Assembly (NCBI RefSeq): GCF_016097555.1
Contig: NC_054701.1
Span: 7,614,560 to 7,678,559 of the forward strand
Length of the DNA stretch: 64,000 nt
Reading direction: 5' to 3'
Source of the DNA: Gigantopelta aegis
Lineage: Eukaryota > Mollusca > Gastropoda > Neomphalida > Peltospiridae
A program made the translations under genes and the position numbers. Shown here one piece after another: positions 11,301 through 19,430 of the stretch (positions within the stretch are counted from its first letter, which is position 1; every line of letters begins with the position of its first letter). A model generated the notes under the pieces. The model saw only the letters and a program-made list of their open reading frames with translations, made no database searches and was not told the DNA's origin.

Positions 11301-14100
11301 TACAAATGTTATATAAGGTTATTTAGTAAAAATAATATGACCGATTATCAAGCTACTGCACCCCATAAATAACTGATCCACTTTAAATATCTTAGACAAC
11401 CGAGAATTTAGGCAGGGAAAAGTGTTAAAGCCGCACACCCTAGTTCCATCCAGCGAAAATAAATTATAATTTGGTTAATCTACAAACCTGTAACACACTT
11501 AGATCACGTTTTTATTAAATGGAGTGAAAAAGCAGGTTTTATATCGATAAATACCATGGGAATCCCCATGTCCCAGTTGCTTGAAATAATTTTGAAAGTT
11601 AGTATTCTGATGTCACCGGTAGAAGCACAACAATGCCTACGTCACGACACATTTCACAGACTTGGGGTGCGTTCGTTTCACCTCTCCTGGACATGTTCCA
11701 ACTGTTCTGTCCTAGTTGTATCCCCTCTCCAGATATCGTAAGACTTAGCAAAATTATTGGTTTTAAGGGTTTGTAACGTTTTGTATTGAGACACTTACTT
11801 GTCTGAACTTTATATTTACTGAAAATGTTCACGAACTGTGAAGAAAAATCTCACAAATGAACAACAACAAATCGGATGTTGATTGCGCGAACCGTGCACG
11901 AGAAAACAAACCGAACCAAAATGATAACGGTCACGTGATATACCAACGTCTGTGACATTAAAAATAGATTGGACCTCGCTTGCTTAACGGTTTTTTCTCG
12001 ACAACACGTTTTGTGAAAAAAATGCAAAAAATGCATTTCGTGGTTTTATAAACATCAGGATTACCAAAAGCACTTCAGGTGAATGGAAATGTGTATTCTA
12101 AATAATAAAATGTAAGTAAAGTGCAATTTTGTTTGTGAAAAATGGGGTTTAATAGCGAAAAACAACGCCGTAATGGTTAACAAATAAACGTAACTAGGGT
12201 GTGTCCCTTTAAATATTTTATTTTTATAAGGTTAAGTTAATTTACAAACGTAACCGAACTACACTGCATTAATATTTCGGCCGCTCTATTAAAAACTACG
12301 ATCTGCGCCTGATAGGTTATGCAAATGCACAGGCCTAGTTATATTCAATATATACTACTCAAAAGAATTTAAGGGTCAAAAATGTATAACCAAATAAGTT
12401 TCAGAGTGTATTAGATTGATGATGTAAACTACACCAATTTTTTTATTTATTGTTCCATATTTACAAAAAACCACAAATAAACGTCACTGTATACAAGAAA
12501 GTCACATGACATGCTGTCAAAGTTGAAGGTTGTCAAACATGGATTTTACACATTAGAACATTCGTTTAATAGTGTGTGAATCCACCCCTGGCGCGAATAC
12601 ACTCGACACATCGTTGCCTCATGCTGTTAATCAACTCTTGGGGAATGGCCTGCCACTCTGCCATAAGAAGTTGACCCAGATCATGAAGGTTGGCCGGAGG
12701 GGCATGGTTATCCCGAACTCTCCTGCCGAATTCGTCCCAGGTGTTCTCTATTGGGGCCAAGTCAGGCGAATATGCTGGCCAATCCATCCTGGCGATACCT
12801 TGTTGTCTGAGAAAGTCCGTTACCACCCTGGCGCGGTGGGGTCTGGCATTGTCATCCTGCAGAACTGCCCCGCCGCCAATCTGCTGAAGGCCTGGGAGAA
12901 CCAACGGCCGGATAATCTCATTCAGATTGCCATCCACCACATAGAGGGGGGTCCTGTGGTGGATAGAGATGCCGCCCCACACCATGAAGCTGCCACCACC
13001 GAACCGGTACGTTGTCTAACGTTAACGTCAGCGAAGCGCTCCACAGGACGTCTGTAGACACGAACCCGACCGTCGTTGAACTGGAGACTAAACCTGGACT
13101 CATCAGTGAACATCACTCGACCCCACTGAACACGTTGCCACCGCAGATGAAGCGTGCACCAGTGACGTCTGGCTGTTCTGTCACGTGGTAGGAGTGGTGG
13201 TCGAACAGCCTGGCGACGGCAGCGTCGATTATTGGCTCTCAGACGATTGCGTATGGTTTGATCAGACACTCGAGTTCCAGTCGCAGTCCGCAGATTGTCA
13301 CGTAATCGGCGTGCAGTGGTTGTGCGTTGACGTAGAGTCATGTTGGTGATGTAGCGGTCCTCTCTATTTGTAGTGCTTCGGGGTCTTCCCGATCGTGGAC
13401 GATTTCGAACAGAATTCGTTGCTTGGTACCGTTGCCACAGTCGGCCAACGACACTCTGACTGACACCAAGTCTCAGAGCAACATTTCTTTGCGTATTGCC
13501 ATCCTGAAGCCAAGCAATAGCCCTTCCTCGATCTTCGATAGTCAGTTGAAGTCGTACCATTGTTGAATTTGGAGTGTGCACCGTACACGAACGCAAGCTC
13601 CAATTATACGGAAATTCAGCATTGGGAACATGGAATACACGTGCAAAGCGTGCAAATGAAGCGCTTTGTGAAAAAGCAAGTTATGGGCACTTAGCAGACC
13701 TTTCGCTTTCGCCCTAATTTACGTGCAAATGTAAGCATGTTTTCGCCATTAGAACTAGTCGACAGTGTCAATGACAGTGGATTTTAATTCATTTATGGGT
13801 TGCTTAGACCCACTTTCGTCAAAATGGAACAATACCATGCGTGACATTATGGTCTAGCTAATATAATTGACATTCAGAAAATAATGTCGAAAATATCGTC
13901 TGACCCTTAAATTCTTTTGAGTAGTACCACGTTAACTAATATTTAATTATGAAATTAAAGACTATTTATTTTTAGCGGGTAGAGTGTCATTAGTCATTAC
14001 AGTAATAAATGTTTTTCTTCATTGTTCAGGGTGGGTTGTGTAAATGTGTTATTTGCAATTTTGAAAAGGGGTACCTCGAGTATCATGTAGCCCTTAACGG

Positions 14101-14169
<69 letters not shown>

Positions 14170-14685
14170 TTCTACTAATATGTATAACAGAAAGTGATAA
14201 AGGACACTCGCGATCAAAAGGATCTATCGTGTCCACCCCGTGCATTTTGACCACAACAAAATATGGTAATATTATAAAGTTATTAATAGGACAATTAATT
14301 TTCATAACTTACGTTCAATACCGTGAACAAGGTTTGTGTTGTCGCCAATTATGGATCTCACTAAATCCTCATAGAGTACCTCAGGTAGAGGGTCCCCGCT
14401 GCCTGTAGCAGTAGCTTTTCTTTGATTTTGTAGAACGGCTTGTTTCATGTCCTTCCACCTTTTCTTAACTTGTGCCACGGTCCGGCCATGGCCACCAACA
14501 GCATTAACTTTGTTTGTAATGGTCTGCCACATCAATTCTTTCTTTTTAATAGTAATACCATTTTGAAAATGTGATGTGAAAAGGTTTTTCTCTAACGCTA
14601 TTTCTTCCAATAATATTATATTTTGTCGTTGGCTACATTTTGGTTTTTGTACACGTTTATTTACGGGTGACTTTGGTGAGGCCAT
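2512..14685 (-). CDS. Harbinger Myb/SANT-like DNA-binding protein, spliced (exons 14313-14685, optional 11155-11235, 2512-2822)
   Basis: The second protein typical of Harbinger transposons; in the family it binds DNA and helps import or position the transposase. Exon 1 starts at ATG 14685 (MASPKSPVNK) and encodes a trihelix/Myb-like domain at residues ~17-90 with LLEEIALEKNLF, ELMWQTITNKVN and QVKKRWKDMKQ (W53, W77). It ends in phase 1 before a perfect GTAAGT donor (14312-14307). The last exon follows TTTCCTACAG and runs 2822-2512: a Ser/Thr/acidic linker, KRKSK, then the helix LFLKWLSSEIDKNEVITEM and a TAA. Joined directly, exons 1 and 3 give 684 nt, exactly 227 codons plus stop, open throughout. 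An 81-bp segment (11235-11155) behind an ATACAG acceptor is also open and phase-neutral but ends in GAAAGT instead of GTAAGT, so it may be skipped. The intron between terminal exons is 11.5 kb of nested transposons. Expression is unknown. Confidence 0.82.
3134..3438. repeat. 38-bp minisatellite, 8 units
   Basis: Eight head-to-tail copies of a 38-bp unit containing GGTTACTATTACATAAAAGG and TTGATGTTTA, with one or two substitutions each. It lies in the Myb-like gene intron inside the Harbinger element, in Harbinger's own DNA rather than in a later insertion. Confidence 0.95.
3902..4536. mobile_element. 635-bp TIR element (hAT-like ends), nonautonomous
   Basis: Ends TAGAGGCACTGATTTTCCG (3902-3920) and its exact reverse complement (4518-4536). 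The host sequence duplicated at each side is CGTTAT (3896-3901, 4537-4542), confirmed by the uninterrupted sequence in copy A of the TTAA element. The interior shows repeated sub-terminal ACGGAAAA/TTTTCCG motifs and no transposase. Ends beginning TAGAGGC look hAT-like, but hAT normally duplicates 8 bp, so the superfamily is uncertain. Confidence 0.85.
5278..5308. repeat. 31-nt poly-T tract
   Basis: Uninterrupted run of 31 T directly before a truncated SINE, inside the first intron of the SWIM/YqaJ gene. It may mark the junction of an aberrant or 5'-truncated insertion. Confidence 0.9.
5321..5553 (+). mobile_element. tRNA-type SINE, 5'-truncated
   Basis: Matches the body of the SINE at 17036-17340: TGGGCCCATTGGGC, CCAGCCAGTGCACCATGACT, CTGTCTGTGGGATGGTGCTG, TAGCCCATGAAGTG, ATATAACCGTAAATAAA and the tail GCGTCATTAAATAAAACATT. 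The tRNA-related head with the internal promoter is missing and a poly-T tract sits at the junction. Confidence 0.88.
6856..10537 (-). CDS. ISL2EU transposase: THAP finger + coiled coil + DDE_Tnp_4 (exons ~10537-10343, 9700-9567, ~9011-8933, 7949-6856)
   Basis: DDE transposase of the ISL2EU element. The first exon (ATG at 10537) encodes a THAP zinc finger with CAWGTCKSDERY, FIPFPKLKTQREKCLKWIR and YVCSK, ends at a perfect GTGAGT donor, and continues in phase after TTTTACAG at 9700 as HFVGERGPSE, completing the C2CH set. The exon 9700-9567 ends at GTAGGT in phase 2; a likely further exon begins at 9011 after GATTTCAG (ATRPDDNENAPPTEFHKDE) with a degenerate donor. The main exon (7949-6856) is fully open for over 360 codons: a coiled coil (HKLRKHLEETTMQNDELLKK), then SLIIIDGTEIKTQS (first Asp), EGDAVMADKGFTIG (second Asp) and HRIHIERVISKIKN (Glu). 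One in-frame TGA lies three codons after the ATG, and the phase into the last exon is unresolved, so it is probably dead despite the intact catalytic exon. Confidence 0.85.
8801..8932. other. Interval with no recognisable feature inside ISL2EU
   Basis: AT-rich spacer between the last YqaJ exon (+) and the candidate THAP-transposase middle exon (-). The larger stretches 5940-6690 and 9012-9566 within the element are likewise intronic AT-rich DNA with nothing else recognised. Confidence 0.5.
9905..10140 (-). mobile_element. tRNA-type SINE, second 3' variant, reverse orientation
   Basis: Reading on the minus strand, it runs from a degraded tRNA-like head (GGATCAAATCCACCGATTG) through a divergent GTATGTACTCTCCTGTCTAT body and AAAAGATCCCTTGC to a 3' region with TAATAACCGATGATTAGTAA and a final GGCATCGTTAAATAAAAC. 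It lies in the first intron of the ISL2EU transposase gene. Confidence 0.8.
11114..11424. other. Harbinger intron DNA between two inverted TTAA elements
   Basis: About 310 bp of the Harbinger element's own sequence separating TTAA copies B and A. It contains the 81-bp candidate exon of the Myb-like gene (11155-11235, minus). Otherwise it is AT-rich without recognisable features. Confidence 0.7.
11429..12208. mobile_element. TTAA-target nonautonomous element, copy A, uninterrupted (780 bp)
   Basis: TTAA at 11425-11428 and 12209-12212; terminal inverted repeats AGCCGCACACCCTAGTT and the reverse complement of AGGGACACACCCTAGTT. It is an uninterrupted copy of the element at 3597-11109 in inverted orientation and serves as the empty-site reference that fixes the ends of both insertions in copy B. 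No coding capacity. Confidence 0.93.
12355..13924. mobile_element. Tc1-like DNA transposon, copy 1 (1,570 bp)
   Basis: Perfect 24-bp terminal inverted repeats beginning CTACTCAAAAGAATTTAAGG, with TA at each side (12353-12354, 13925-13926). A full-length Tc1-type transposase lies on the minus strand. Near-identical copy at 53184-54771. It is inserted in the right part of the Harbinger element. Confidence 0.97.
12566..13560 (-). pseudogene. Tc1-like DD34E transposase, copy 1, one frameshift
   Basis: Starts at ATG 13560 (MVRLQLTIEDRGRAIAWLQD). N-terminal paired helix-turn-helix with SQSVVGRLWQRYQ and the GRPRSTT hook, then FTDESRFSLQFNDGRVRVYR (first Asp), GGISIHHRTPLYVV, LQDDNARPHRARV (second Asp) and YSPDLAPIENTWDE (Glu). 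Thirty-four residues separate the last Asp and the Glu, so it is DD34E, the Tc1 signature. Compared with copy 2, one base is missing near 13005 (CCGGTACG against CCGGTGACG), which shifts frame between the second and third thirds, and two short in-frame segments are absent (near 12929 and 12630). Otherwise all three catalytic residues are present. Stop at 12566-12568. Confidence 0.93.
14103..14167. repeat. (TA)n microsatellite
   Basis: About 32 TA dinucleotides in the Harbinger element between the Tc1 insertion and exon 1 of the Myb-like gene. Confidence 0.97.
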
Positions 14686-14919
14686 GTTTACACGTGCATA
14701 CAACGTATCTCTGAATGAAATGGTGTACATTTACCACTCAAAAAAATGGAATTATGGAAAACGTCGTGACTATCGCACTTAAAGTCTCGCACTTCATTGT
14801 CTTAGTTCCTCGTCTAGTTCATGCATAGGCAATTGACGACGGGCAAAGTCTCGACGTATGTAGTCCGGGACAATGACTTGTCCGAGACTTTTGGTTGTCT
14901 CGGTTCATGCATAAGACCC

Positions 14920-15034
14920 CAGGACGTTAACCGTTTTACTGACACATGTCTCTATATTTTACAGACATTCACTATTCTAATCTACAGCACCAAGACGTTA
15001 ACCGTTTTACTGACACACGTCTCTATATTTTATG
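14920..15034. repeat. ~73-bp satellite array, right part
   Basis: Continuation of the left-hand array after the Harbinger insertion: one and a half units beginning with the duplicated CAG and the core AGGACGTTAACCGTTTTACT. Confidence 0.93.
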
Positions 15035-15608
15035 CATGTACACGTATCAATATAACAGGAACATTGATGTGAATGAATAGCAAAGTATTAGTAACATTGA
15101 TTTTCCTGAATTCATTATATTATGACGAACCTATAAAGGTTTGAAGTTGGTTATATTCATTGATATATGTACAACATGTTACAGTATGCTCGTGATTCAG
15201 CATATAAATTAATATTAATTTTGTCAGGGCAGCGGTTTCTTGCTAACACGGTTTTATTATTTACCTGGGAAGTTAGCAGTCTGGTGAATATGTGCACTTT
15301 TGCTGCAGGCAGTGGTGCATACCACCCAGTCAGATCTCATAAGTAAACTGAGGTCTTCGCTAAACATTACTGACACTTGGTTCTTTAACGAAAGTATGTA
15401 TGCGGTACAGGAAGGTCAAAAGAAAAAAGTTGATCTGTTTGACAAAATATAATCAGACTAGTCACCAATTTAAGCTTGAACTATTAATTTATTCTGAACC
15501 CGTGTTCTGGGTCGCTAATTACTCTACGGTCGTACAGATTCGAACATTCATTTACTATTATACATGTACTTACATATCTGTTAAAGATACAGTTAATAAA
15601 CATGTTTG
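15035..15608. other. No recognisable gene or repeat
   Basis: AT-rich single-copy-looking DNA. Only short open frames without recognisable motifs are present. Confidence 0.5.
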
Positions 15609-15612
15609 TTAA

Positions 15613-16319
15613 AGGGACATTCCTGTTTGCTGCATTGTAAGATGTTTCCCACTACTAAAATAGTTCTACGATTAAACTTACATATTGAATATATGTTCTT
15701 GTTTAGAATATCAGTGTCTGCATATTCATTGTGTTTCTTATCGTCTTAATATTTGTAAGAAGCCCAAACTGGATTTTGTCTTCAAATAATTTCTAAAAAA
15801 ATATTTTTAGGAAATAAAGTGAAATTTAACCTAGAACAAATATTATAACGACTAGAAACATGTTTAATATATAGCCACTAATATGTTATACAGAAAAATA
15901 TATTTGATATGTAATTACAGTCGTCAAAAAGTCTCTGTTAGTCAATAACATCTTAAAAATTGCAGCAAACTCAGGAATGTCCCATTTTGACGACTGTAAT
16001 TACATATCAAATATATTTTTCTGCATAAAATATTAGTGGCTGTATATTAAACGTGTTTCTGATCGTTCTAATATTTGTATTAGCTTAAATTTCATTGTTA
16101 GTTCCTAAAATAATATTTTTTAGTACGTACAAAATTATTTGAAGACAAAATCCAGTTTGGGCTTCTTACAAATAATATATTAAGACGACCAGAAACACAT
16201 TGACTATACAGACACTGATATTCTAAATAAGAAAATATATTTAATTTGTGAGTTTAATCGTAGAACTATTTTCTTTAGTCGGAAACATCTTACAATGCAG
16301 CAAACTCAGGAATGTCCCT
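15613..16319. mobile_element. Palindromic TTAA MITE (head-to-head dimer, 707 bp)
   Basis: TTAA flanks (15609-15612, 16320-16323) and ends AGGGACATTCCTG. Its two halves are inverted copies of each other for nearly 350 bp each (shared blocks include GAAGCCCAAACTGGATTTTG and CAGAAAAATATATTTGATAT). Each half resembles the simple 206-bp MITE at 34488-34693. A second, internal pair of inverted ends occurs near 15950-15985 (CTCAGGAATGTCCCATTTTG). No coding capacity. Confidence 0.92.
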
Positions 16320-16323
16320 TTAA

Positions 16324-16854
16324 AGGTTAAATGTTATTGGTCGTTGTCTTTATTTATAAGTGCACATGGTTTTAAGGGTAGCCCATGTACATGTGTGTTA
16401 AGCGTGGGTATATGCGCGTGTGTATGTCTGTATGTCTATATGTAGATAGATAAAGAGAGATGCTGGACAAAGAAGTTATTAGATTATATTTGACTCAACA
16501 TATGAAAGTGCGCCATGTCTCCAGATATGGTGTTTTCTATCTAGGCTCACCACGCTAAATATGGACGATCATTTTGATTTTACTTCTCTTTCAGCATCTG
16601 TGGATACCCTGTTCGACCGACCCACCTTACCTATGGTGTTTCCATCAGAAAATCTATAATATTAAATAGTGCGTTACAAATACCAAGCGTTCTCACATAA
16701 GTGTAGTCCAGTAGAAGATGTGTCTTAGTTATTTCTTTCCTCTTTTATGATGTCGGGGATATACAAAGCCAGACACTACCTGGTGACAGAAACTGCCTGG
16801 CTCAGGTACACCCATCCCCCATCTAGTAAATCCATTAAAACATTTCCAAATGTT
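16324..16854. other. No recognisable gene or repeat
   Basis: Nothing supported apart from a short GT-rich patch near 16390-16440. Confidence 0.45.
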
Positions 16855-16965
16855 AGTTTGGTCTAACGAAACAATTAGAGCACATTGATTTAGTATTCAT
16901 CGACTATTAGATGCTAAACCTTTGGTAATTTGACATATAGTCTTAGAGAGGAAACCCGATACATT
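16855..16965 (-). mobile_element. SINE 3' fragment
   Basis: On the minus strand it matches the 3' third of the SINE variant seen at 63076-63300: GGGTTTCCTCTCTAAGACTA, a TAATAGTCGATGAATACTAA block, AATCAATGTGCTCTAATTG. Confidence 0.75.
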
Positions 16966-17035
16966 TTTTGTTTTATAATCTTAGGGGAAAACATTCAGTC
17001 AAGACTAGGAGATAGACTTGAAACTGAAAGTAGGA

Positions 17036-17340
17036 GGCGAGACGTAGCCCAGTGGAAAAGCGCTCGTGTGATGCGCCGTCGGTTTGGAATCGATCCCCGT
17101 CAGTGGGCCCATTGGGCTATTTCTCGCTCCAGCCAGTGCACCAGGACTGGTACGTCAAAGGCCGTGGTATGTGCTATCATGTCTATGGGATGGTGCATAT
17201 AAAAGACCCCTTGCTGCTAATCAAAAAGAGTAGCCCATGAAGTGGCGATATCTGTGTGGTCCTTAACCATATGTCTGACGCCATATAACCGTAAATAAAT
17301 GTGTCGAGTGCGTCGTTAAATAAAACATTTCCTTCCTTGA
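17036..17340 (+). mobile_element. tRNA-derived SINE, essentially full length
   Basis: Head with an A-box-like TAGCCCAGTGGAAAAGCGCT (17046-17065) and a B-box-like GGAATCGATCCCC (17085-17097), the internal RNA polymerase III promoter of a tRNA. The body has TGGGCCCATTGGGCTATTTC, CCAGCCAGTGCACCAGGACT and GGATGGTGCATATAAAAGAC, and the tail is GTGCGTCGTTAAATAAAACA followed by TTCC repeats. This is the best copy in the window and the reference for the other SINE calls. Confidence 0.92.
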
Positions 17341-17661
17341 AAGTAAAAGTTGACGGACAATTCAATCAACACTGTAGAAGATAGACTTAAAAGTAAAAGT
17401 TGACGGACGGACAGACAAATCGGTATCAGAAAATATCCGCCAACGAATGTCATAACGTCCACTGTTAAAGCAATTGCTTGGATAGAGGCCTCCTGCAAAT
17501 TGCAGTGGAAGACAGAGGCGGATCTAGAGGGTGGGGGCAGGGGTCCGCCCCCCTAAATTTTGGATAGTTATAATTTTATTATATATATATATATTTTTTT
17601 TTTTTACGATCTCCCTCCAAACCTCCCCCAAAGTTCCCTTGGCATTTCACCTGTCACTGCA
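17341..17661. other. No gene recognised; AT tract
   Basis: An imperfect duplication of a TTAAAAGTAAAAGTTGACGG-like block (17336-17406) and a short AT/T tract (17580-17606). Confidence 0.5.

Positions 17662-17688
<27 letters not shown>
17662..17688. repeat. 27-nt poly-C tract
   Basis: Uninterrupted run of 27 C. Runs of closely similar length occur at 2138-2163 (26), 34305-34330 (26) and 42218-42242 (25), all C on this strand. Confidence 0.95.
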
Positions 17689-17693
<5 letters not shown>

Positions 17694-17778
17694 ATTTTCT
17701 GGAAGATTCACATTCATCCTTATTCTACAACATCGCGGAGAAACCAAAGTACTCCCACCCCTCAAAAAAAGGGGAATT

Positions 17779-17870
17779 AATGAATGTTTAACGACACCCC
17801 AGCCCAAAAATACACATCGGCAAATGGGTGTCATAAAAGGTAAGTATATGGAAATATTATTTATACAATT
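17779..17870 (-). mobile_element. LINE 3'-end fragment
   Basis: On the minus strand it matches the last ~90 bp of the LINE at 31331-34440: ATATACTTACC, GACACCCATTTGCCGATGTG and GCTGGGGTGTCGTTAAACAT. Confidence 0.8.
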
Positions 17871-18032
17871 ATGTAATGAATGAATGAATGTTTAACGAAT
17901 GAATGAATGTTTAACGAATGAATGAATTAATGAATGTTTAACGAATGGATGAATTAATGAATGTTTAATGAATGAATGAATGAATGTTTAACGAATGAAT
18001 GAATTAATGAATGTTTAACGAATGAATGAATG
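17871..18032. repeat. Expanded LINE-tail repeat (TGAATGAATGTTTAACGAA type)
   Basis: Tandem, slightly irregular repeats built from the LINE tail (TGAA)n plus GTTTAACGA, about seven units. They appear to be an expansion of the terminal GTTTAACG plus tetranucleotide tail. Confidence 0.85.
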
Positions 18033-18292
18033 AATGTTTAACGACACCCCAGCACGAAAAATACATCGGCTATTGGGTGTCAAACTATGGTAATGCAAAC
18101 AAATAAAGTGATGATCAACATCAATATAACAATTCAAGATTTAAATAAAAACAGTGTAAAGAACTGTGCAAAAGTACAAATATCACAGATAGATACTGAC
18201 TTTTACTTAAAATTTCAATTATGCTGCATTGGCCATTCTCAAAGAGAATGTTACACCCCTGCACCACGGTGAGATTACAGCACGCGCAGGGG
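18033..18292 (-). mobile_element. SINE-like element with LINE-shared tail and GC hairpin head, copy 1
   Basis: Reading on the minus strand, the element starts with CCCCTGCGCGTGCTGTAATC (a head that folds as CCCCTGC...GCAGGGG), passes through TTACACTGTTTTTATTTAAA and ends with TTGACACCCAATAGCCGATG and the LINE-like GCTGGGGTGTCGTTAAACAT. Two other copies share the same 5' boundary (23301-23546, 37361-37647). The 3' ~190 bp are the same as the 3' end of the LINE fragment that directly follows at 18293. The head is not an obvious tRNA, 7SL or 5S sequence. Confidence 0.85.
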
Positions 18293-18895
18293 AATGTTTA
18301 ACGACACCCCAGCACGAAAAATACATCGGCTATTGGGTGTCAAACTATGGTAATGCAAACAAATAAAGTGATGATCAACATCAATATAAAAATTCAAGAT
18401 TTAAATAAAAACAGTGTAAAGAACTGTGCAAAAATACAAATATATCACAGATAGATACTGACTTTTACTCAAAATTTTAATTATGTAAAACCACAGTGTA
18501 AAGAGCAATACTATAAAAAATATCAAGATACATGTAAACATATTTTAAAATGTTGTATAGAAATCAAAGTGTTTTAAAAACTTTAAATTTGATTCTGGAT
18601 GGAATTTAAAAGATTCCAAAACATTTCAGTTGCCAAATATATCATTTCTCGTCGACTTCTGATGATTGTACCATGCATTGGTGTTGGTCCGGTCCCTTTG
18701 ATTTGACCCGTGGTGTATCCTGTACTTACATTCCATCAAAATGTGTCGCACAGTTGGTGTAAACTGAAAATGTCCACACTGAGGAGGACGGTCCATTTTA
18801 AAAATAACTGAATGTGTCAAACACGCATGGCCGATTCGGGCACGGCACAATACCTCTTTATTCTTTGTGCACCGTGTCGTGTTAGTTCCCCGCTT
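18293..18895 (-). mobile_element. 5'-truncated LINE (RT/RNase H type), 3' end
   Basis: The minus strand encodes the C-terminal zinc-knuckle-like end of the LINE protein: CRARIGHACLTHSV, PPQCGHFQF, VRHILMEC and TRNDIFGN, matching 34018-34200 of the better copy. The 3' UTR and tail run down to 18293. It is truncated at about 18895, where the 33-bp minisatellite begins. Confidence 0.85.
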
Positions 18896-18896
18896 A

Positions 18897-19430
18897 AATC
18901 AGTGTTCGACCAGGTAAGAAAGAGGTTGTAATCAGTGTTCGACCAGGTAAGAAAGAGGTTGAAATCAGTGTTCGACCAGGTAAGAAAGAGGTTGAAATCA
19001 GTGTTCGACCAGGTAAGAAAGAGGTTGAAATCAGTGTTCGACAAGGTAAGAAAGAGGTTGAAATCAGTGTTCCACCAGGTAAGAAAGAGGTTGAAATCAG
19101 TGTTGGACCAGGTAAGAAAGAGGTTGAAATCAGTGTTGGACCAGGTAAGAAAGAGGTTGAAATCAGTGTTGGACCAGGTAAGAAAGAGGTTGAAATCAGT
19201 GTTCCACCAGGTAAGAAAGAGGTTGAAATCAGTGTTGGACCAGGTAAGAAAGAGGTTGAAATCAGTGTTCGACCAGGTAAGAAAGAGGTTGAAATCAGTG
19301 TTCGACCAGGTAAGAAAGAGGTTGAAATCAGTGTTCGACCAGGTAAGAAAGAGGTTGAAATCAGTGTTCGACCAGGTAAGCAAGAGGTTGAAATCAATGT
19401 TGGACCAGGTAAGAAAGAGGTTGAAATCAA
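18897..19430. repeat. 33-bp minisatellite, ~16 units, each with a consensus splice donor
   Basis: Sixteen head-to-tail copies of a 33-bp unit, AATCAGTGTTCGACCAGGTA followed by AGAAAGAGGTTGA. Variation is limited to a few positions (TTCGACC, TTGGACC, TTCCACC). Because 33 is a multiple of three, several frames stay open and read as 11-residue repeats, but there is no start context, codon bias or non-repeat coding flank, so these are not called genes. Each unit contains CAGGTAAGA on the plus strand. Confidence 0.95.

Larger units (their letters stand above)
959..14919. mobile_element. PIF/Harbinger DNA transposon, 13,961 bp, swollen by nested insertions
   Basis: The left end GGGTCTTATGCATGAACCGA (959-978) is matched exactly, in reverse complement, at 14900-14919. 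Weaker inverted similarity extends to about 100 bp (an ACGTCGAGACTTT block, then ATGCATGAAC). The flanks carry a 3-bp duplication, CAG (956-958 and 14920-14922), and removing the element plus one copy restores the satellite. A 3-bp duplication, a HARBI1-type DDE transposase and a Myb/SANT-like gene are the hallmarks of the PIF/Harbinger superfamily. The two genes converge, their 3' ends 135 bp apart near 2376/2512. Subtracting the TTAA elements, the ISL2EU, the 635-bp element and the Tc1 leaves about 4.1 kb, a normal Harbinger size. The insertions all fall in the long intron of the Myb-like gene or the right flank, not in its exons. Confidence 0.95.

Noticed and set aside
10706-11741. Similar 61-68-residue frames at 10706-10982 and 11556-11741 that might be a conserved small gene pair
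   Set aside because: They lie in the two inverted copies of one non-coding TTAA element; similarity is at the DNA level on both strands.
12572-13057. Plus-strand open frames in both Tc1 copies
   Set aside because: Antisense shadows of the minus-strand transposase, which has all family motifs.
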